A stretch of DNA of 64,000 nucleotides, from the NCBI RefSeq assembly GCF_036880985.1, contig NZ_JBAJNO010000009.1, positions 1 to 64,000 on the forward strand, in the 5' to 3' direction. The first letter of the stretch is position 1. The number at the start of each line of letters is the position of its first letter. A model generated the notes under the pieces. That model was not told the origin of the DNA, ran no database searches, and saw only the letters and a list, made by a program, of their open reading frames with translations. Of the stretch, positions 60,013 through 64,000 are shown one piece after another. Source of the DNA: Limibacter armeniacum. Its GTDB lineage: Bacteria > Bacteroidota > Bacteroidia > Cytophagales > Flammeovirgaceae. The translations under genes were made by a program, and so were the position numbers.

Positions 60013-63000
60013 ATGACCCAAATCCTTACAATGAAGGACACAGACAAGAAACAAATAAGCAGCACACCCAAATCCGACAAGCAGCCTTCTCAAAAACGAC
60101 GTTCATTCAAAAAAACCGTTTTCAAGGGGATTGCTGCACTATTGCTTAGTTTACTCTTGTTACAACTGATGTTTAACATTTTTGCTGACCAACTGGTTGG
60201 GTCAGTCATGATCAATGTAACTGAAGTGGCGTCTGATAACCGCTACAAGCTTCGTTACGATAACCTTGATGTCAATTTTCTACTTGGAGATATTGAGATC
60301 AATGGACTTGAAGTCTACCCCGACAGCCTGTTCCTCATCAGCAATGACTCTCTACCACTCGAAGACAAGAAGGATCTTTTTTCACTTCAGGCACCTCATA
60401 TATACATTTCTGGAAGTGGGTTACGCAAGGCTTTTCTTCAAGGCAAATTGGTGTTGCAGGATGTCAGCATCGACTCACTGTACGTCTATTACAGACAGCT
60501 GAACACACATGACCTTGACTCCGTCAAACTCAATGAAGGCATACTCGGCTCTTCATTCCTTTCTAAATTCACCAATGAATTTGAGATCAAGCAACTGCTG
60601 CTTAATAATGCGAACCTAAGACATGAAAACCTGACTTCTAATCAACCTGAAATTTCTGTTTTAAAGGATGTCAGCCTTCACATCTTGGATTTTGGAGTCA
60701 ATAAAGAAACGTTGCAAAATGAGAAGACACCTTTCAGGCTTGATTTACTGACCATTACGCTGAACAGAAACAGTATTTCATTGCCGAACTCTCCTTACAA
60801 ACTTGAAGTTGGTGATGTTAGTTTCTCTACACTCAGACATGAGATTATGGTCAGAGGATTGAAGTTAAAGAACCAATTGAACAATCAATCTATTTTTGAA
60901 AGTGGCAATATCTTACTGGACAGTCTGAACATTAAAAAGCTGTATCTGCAAAATAAGCTTGAAGCAAGCAATGTCATCATCAATGCTCCTCACCTAAACC
61001 TGACACCCTCCATATTGGAAAAGCAAGATGGTGCCGTAATGGATTCATTGCCTATCTCTGTTGCTTTAAAATATTTACTGATCAATAATGGCAGTGGCAA
61101 TCTGCAACACAGTAGCTTACCGGACTTAAGCATCAATGATTTTGATTTTAGGGCTGAAAACTTTGCCATCAATGCCAGCTCCATGAAAACTGCAATGGGG
61201 TTCAATGCCAATGACTACCATCTAAGCTTTAGAAACCAAACCTTCTACACTCCTGATAGCCTCCACGAAATTGGGTTGGATAATTTTAGTTTTGATGCTG
61301 GCGACAGTGTTATGGCTGTAAAAAATCTGACGTTTAAGCCTCTTGCAGACAAGTTCGGTGATAAGCTCCGAATCACAGGAAAGGTTCCATTCTTGATCCT
61401 AAAAGACTTTTCCCTAAGGGAGATGATAGAGGGAAATAAACAGATTAAAAACCTGAAAATTGAGCGTCCGAACCTGTATATCGTTTCTCCAAATCAACAA
61501 CATACAAGGTCTACTCCTAATACTGATGAGGCCTACTCAATTCAGGATCTACAAATTGAAAATGGCAAACTTAGCTTGGATGTACCTAATCACATGGCTA
61601 TTCACTTTCAGGATTTTATGCTTCACCTCTCAAACCTGAAGTTGGCAGAGGAAGCACTAAGCAATTCCACTATCTTGAATTGGCAGTCTGGTCATACAAG
61701 CTTTAACAGTTATACCTCCAAGCTGGATATCAACATCTCCAATACAGGCTATAGAAAGTCGACTGATACTTTCATTATTAATGGTATCAAGATCAACAAT
61801 GATGAAAACGAATCTGAAGAATTAAGCAATGGCACTATCGATCAGATTGTATTACCAAATCCAAGCCTAAGAAAAAAGCATGATCAATTCGAACTCTACT
61901 GTGATGACTTGACCATAAAGGCTCCTAACCTTTCTGTTTATTTACAAGGAGATAAAGCCAATTATGACAAAAAATCTATCAAGCAACGTTTTTTCCCGAA
62001 AAGCATCACGCTTTTAGGTGGGTTAACAAAAGTACAGTTACAGACAAAAGAAGGCATTTTGAAAGGACGATTCCATAACGATTACACCGTCATTAGGCAT
62101 CCTTACCTTTCTGAAGATAAAGAACAACCAATGGGTTGGGGTTCACTTCAAACGTCCATGAATCAACTGGACTTTATTTTCCCTGACAGTTCTCATACTG
62201 CCACGATTTATAACCTTAAAATTAATGATAATACAGCCAGCATTAAGTTCAGAAAAGGACTAATTACACCGTTGTCCATATCCAATAATATTGCAATTGA
62301 CAATAACATACTTATTGAAGCACGTGATGTTAAGTTGGACGGTATCAGGTCTGATGTCATATTTTCGGACCTTCCTATTGAACTGGACTTATTCTCTATA
62401 AAATCCCTTAAAGGCATTTTATACCTTAATCAACAGGGGCAAAACAACTTTGTAAAACCGATCAACATCAAAAAAGTCATTGCAGGAATTGATGGGCTGG
62501 AAGTCTACACTGAATTCAAAAACCCTACTTATTCAGACATTGGACATGGAGATGTGATCCTTGAAAATTTTCAGGTTGACTCTACAGGTTTAGATGCAAG
62601 TCAGGTTAAGCTAACCCTGAATAAAATGGTTCATAGTCAGGAGGCGACTGGAAAACTATTCAAAATTGAGCAACTGTACTTTGATGAAATGGACAAGGAT
62701 TCTCTCAATATCAAAGGCTTTGAGACAGTTCCATTTGAGGATGACGGAAGTGTTCCTGATAGCATTTATATCGAAGAGCTTACAGTTTCAAATACTGGGC
62801 TGAGAAGTCTAAGAAAAAACATGGCTTGGCATATTAGAAGCATCGATATCAAGAAACCTTACTGGATCACCTACATTCCTGACAAGCCCACAGGTAAATG
62901 GGATGCCTCACAGGTTGAAGCTAAACTGGAAACACTTTGGCAACAGACTCCTTCATTTGCATGCAATGATATAGCTGTTTCCAATTCTACCTTAATATTG

Positions 63001-64000
63001 AGATCATCCAACAATTCAGGGAATGAAACCATTGAACTGGCGACAAATCAACCTACCAATAAGAAACGTGTAAGGAGACGGTCAAGAGATAAAAAGTCAA
63101 TGGATACCAAAATCAAACTTCAATCGTCTACCAATACTGAAAAGAAAATAAAGTCTCTTTACCATGACTTTAAGATCTACAATATCAATGTATCGGGTCG
63201 TAACCTCAAAGTAAACAGTACGCTACCTCCATCGGAAGTCATGAAGGCATTGGTAAAAAATATTGATATCAATGTCGGCGTAAATCAGTTTATGACACCA
63301 GACTCCTTATATACCTTCGGTTTTGACAGTGTTCAGCTTTCTACCAAAAGAAGGAATATCACCGTTGACTTGCCATACCTGAAACCTTTACTTGATAGAA
63401 GTGAGTTTGCACCTACCAAAGGGTATCAAACTGATTGTATTGAAATGAATGTAGGTCAACTTTCATTTGAGGACCTTGATTTTAACTTATTTGCTGCTGA
63501 CAGTGGATTGGTTGCGCAAAGTATGAACGTCAACAAGCTGGAGTTACAAGACTACCGTGACCGCACCATTCCAAGTAAAGCCGACAAGCAAGCACCAAAA
63601 TTACCTGTAGAGCTGCTGAAAGCAATCCCCTTCACTGTCAAGCTAGACACTGTTAAGATCCAAGATAGCCACATTAAATATGAGGAATATACAGGGTCAT
63701 TCAAGTTCAGGAGAAAAAAGAAAACAATCGAATATGAAAAAGTAGGGACATTTGAACTGACTGACCTGAGTGGGGAGATTCTGAATGTCACAAACGATTC
63801 TGCCTTTATAACTAAAAACAAGGTCATGCGTCTGAATGCCAATGCCAAACTGATGGGCGATGCTAAGGTCTTTATGAAGTGTAACTTTCTGCTTTCAGAC
63901 ACCAATAATGTACATACCTATGATATTTGGGTAGAAAAAATGGACCTTCAAAAGTTGAATCCTCTATTTGAAGGTTTAGCCATGATCCGCATTACTGAAG
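60013..64000 (+). CDS. Large AsmA/DUF748-like envelope protein, N-terminal 1329 residues
   Basis: The frame is open from ATG 60013 (alternative ATG 60031) to the right edge without a stop. A basic cytoplasmic start (KRRSFKKTVFKG) is followed by one membrane helix (IAALLLSLLLLQLMFNIFA, about residues 36-54). The rest is a long beta-rich periplasmic chain of repeated strands (RYKLRYDNLDVNFLLGDIEI, FQDVSIDSLYVYYRQ-type units) that resembles AsmA-like and DUF748 proteins, now linked to lipid transfer between membranes in Gram-negatives. The visible end, PLFEGLAMIRITE, fits the C-terminal AsmA region. It may form a bridge for phospholipid transport; that is inferred. Confidence 0.75.
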   Translation, partial: MTQILTMKDTDKKQISSTPKSDKQPSQKRRSFKKTVFKGIAALLLSLLLLQLMFNIFADQLVGSVMINVTEVASDNRYKLRYDNLDVNFLLGDIEINGLEVYPDSLFLISNDSLPLEDKKDLFSLQAPHIYISGSGLRKAFLQGKLVLQDVSIDSLYVYYRQLNTHDLDSVKLNEGILGSSFLSKFTNEFEIKQLLLNNANLRHENLTSNQPEISVLKDVSLHILDFGVNKETLQNEKTPFRLDLLTITLNRNSISLPNSPYKLEVGDVSFSTLRHEIMVRGLKLKNQLNNQSIFESGNILLDSLNIKKLYLQNKLEASNVIINAPHLNLTPSILEKQDGAVMDSLPISVALKYLLINNGSGNLQHSSLPDLSINDFDFRAENFAINASSMKTAMGFNANDYHLSFRNQTFYTPDSLHEIGLDNFSFDAGDSVMAVKNLTFKPLADKFGDKLRITGKVPFLILKDFSLREMIEGNKQIKNLKIERPNLYIVSPNQQHTRSTPNTDEAYSIQDLQIENGKLSLDVPNHMAIHFQDFMLHLSNLKLAEEALSNSTILNWQSGHTSFNSYTSKLDINISNTGYRKSTDTFIINGIKINNDENESEELSNGTIDQIVLPNPSLRKKHDQFELYCDDLTIKAPNLSVYLQGDKANYDKKSIKQRFFPKSITLLGGLTKVQLQTKEGILKGRFHNDYTVIRHPYLSEDKEQPMGWGSLQTSMNQLDFIFPDSSHTATIYNLKINDNTASIKFRKGLITPLSISNNIAIDNNILIEARDVKLDGIRSDVIFSDLPIELDLFSIKSLKGILYLNQQGQNNFVKPINIKKVIAGIDGLEVYTEFKNPTYSDIGHGDVILENFQVDSTGLDASQVKLTLNKMVHSQEATGKLFKIEQLYFDEMDKDSLNIKGFETVPFEDDGSVPDSIYIEELTVSNTGLRSLRKNMAWHIRSIDIKKPYWITYIPDKPTGKWDASQVEAKLETLWQQTPSFACNDIAVSNSTLILRSSNNSGNETIELATNQPTNKKRVRRRSRDKKSMDTKIKLQSSTNTEKKIKSLYHDFKIYNINVSGRNLKVNSTLPPSEVMKALVKNIDINVGVNQFMTPDSLYTFGFDSVQLSTKRRNITVDLPYLKPLLDRSEFAPTKGYQTDCIEMNVGQLSFEDLDFNLFAADSGLVAQSMNVNKLELQDYRDRTIPSKADKQAPKLPVELLKAIPFTVKLDTVKIQDSHIKYEEYTGSFKFRRKKKTIEYEKVGTFELTDLSGEILNVTNDSAFITKNKVMRLNANAKLMGDAKVFMKCNFLLSDTNNVHTYDIWVEKMDLQKLNPLFEGLAMIRITE

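Noticed and set aside
1-64000. tRNA and rRNA genes, riboswitches and retron or diversity-generating elements
   Set aside because: I looked for cloverleaf-like segments, reverse transcriptase motifs and template/variable repeat pairs and saw none that I could support by eye.

Overview
The window comes from a Bacteroidota chromosome, most likely a Cytophagales-type bacterium. Supporting features are SusC/SusD pairs, Bacteroidota-type lipoprotein leaders, a type IX secretion (T9SS) sorting tail, 7TM-DISM and propeller/Y_Y_Y regulators, and TAnnTTTG promoter elements. The exact genus cannot be fixed from this sequence alone.

Region 1 (1 to about 23.3 kb) is a tailed-phage prophage that continues beyond the left edge. 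Almost every gene is on the minus strand. A DNA-binding repressor (22768-23295, +) and a divergent control region sit at the right end. Leftward from there come an early module of small proteins, a coiled-coil/membrane protein pair and a primase-helicase (15232-17631). A terminator follows (about 11.95 kb), then an AT-rich segment packed with TGTTGAT motifs and a 26-bp perfect inverted repeat, which is the best candidate for the replication origin. A two-gene unit with a 944-residue repeat-rich structural/adhesin protein comes next. Last is a head module in the order protease-scaffold, major capsid, accessory head protein, acidic protein, small terminase, large terminase, small protein, portal, connector. 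No integrase is visible, so it must lie outside the window if the prophage is intact.

Region 2 (23.3-30.5 kb) begins with a gene-poor junction full of small TTC/GAA-loop hairpins. It is followed by a lipoprotein gene split by an in-frame stop. Then comes a likely amino-sugar or peptidoglycan-recycling operon: a NagX/HGSNAT-like acyltransferase and a NagZ-like GH3 fused to a beta-lactamase-family hydrolase.

Region 3 (30.5-44.7 kb) is a polysaccharide utilisation locus (PUL) for a beta-1,3-glucan, probably laminarin: SusC, SusD, a PKD surface lipoprotein, a GH3 beta-glucosidase, a GH16 laminarinase with T9SS tail, and a GH5. Next to it lies the most unusual gene of the window (42859-44736). 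It is a 7TM-DISM membrane sensor whose cytoplasmic end is a zinc ribbon plus helix-turn-helix of the kind found at the N-terminus of IS1595-family transposases, without any transposase catalytic domain. It looks like a membrane-tethered regulator built from a domesticated transposon domain, plausibly controlling the PUL.

Region 4 (44.9-64 kb) holds a duplicated cysteine-motif lipoprotein, a BCCT transporter, an S41 protease, an IscA-like protein lacking the C-terminal CxC, a CsgG-like protein, a small lipoprotein, a biotin carboxylase (accC), a GH13 amylase/neopullulanase, a propeller sensor ending in a PP2C/SpoIIE phosphatase, a LolD-type ATPase, and the start of a very large AsmA-like envelope protein that runs off the right edge.
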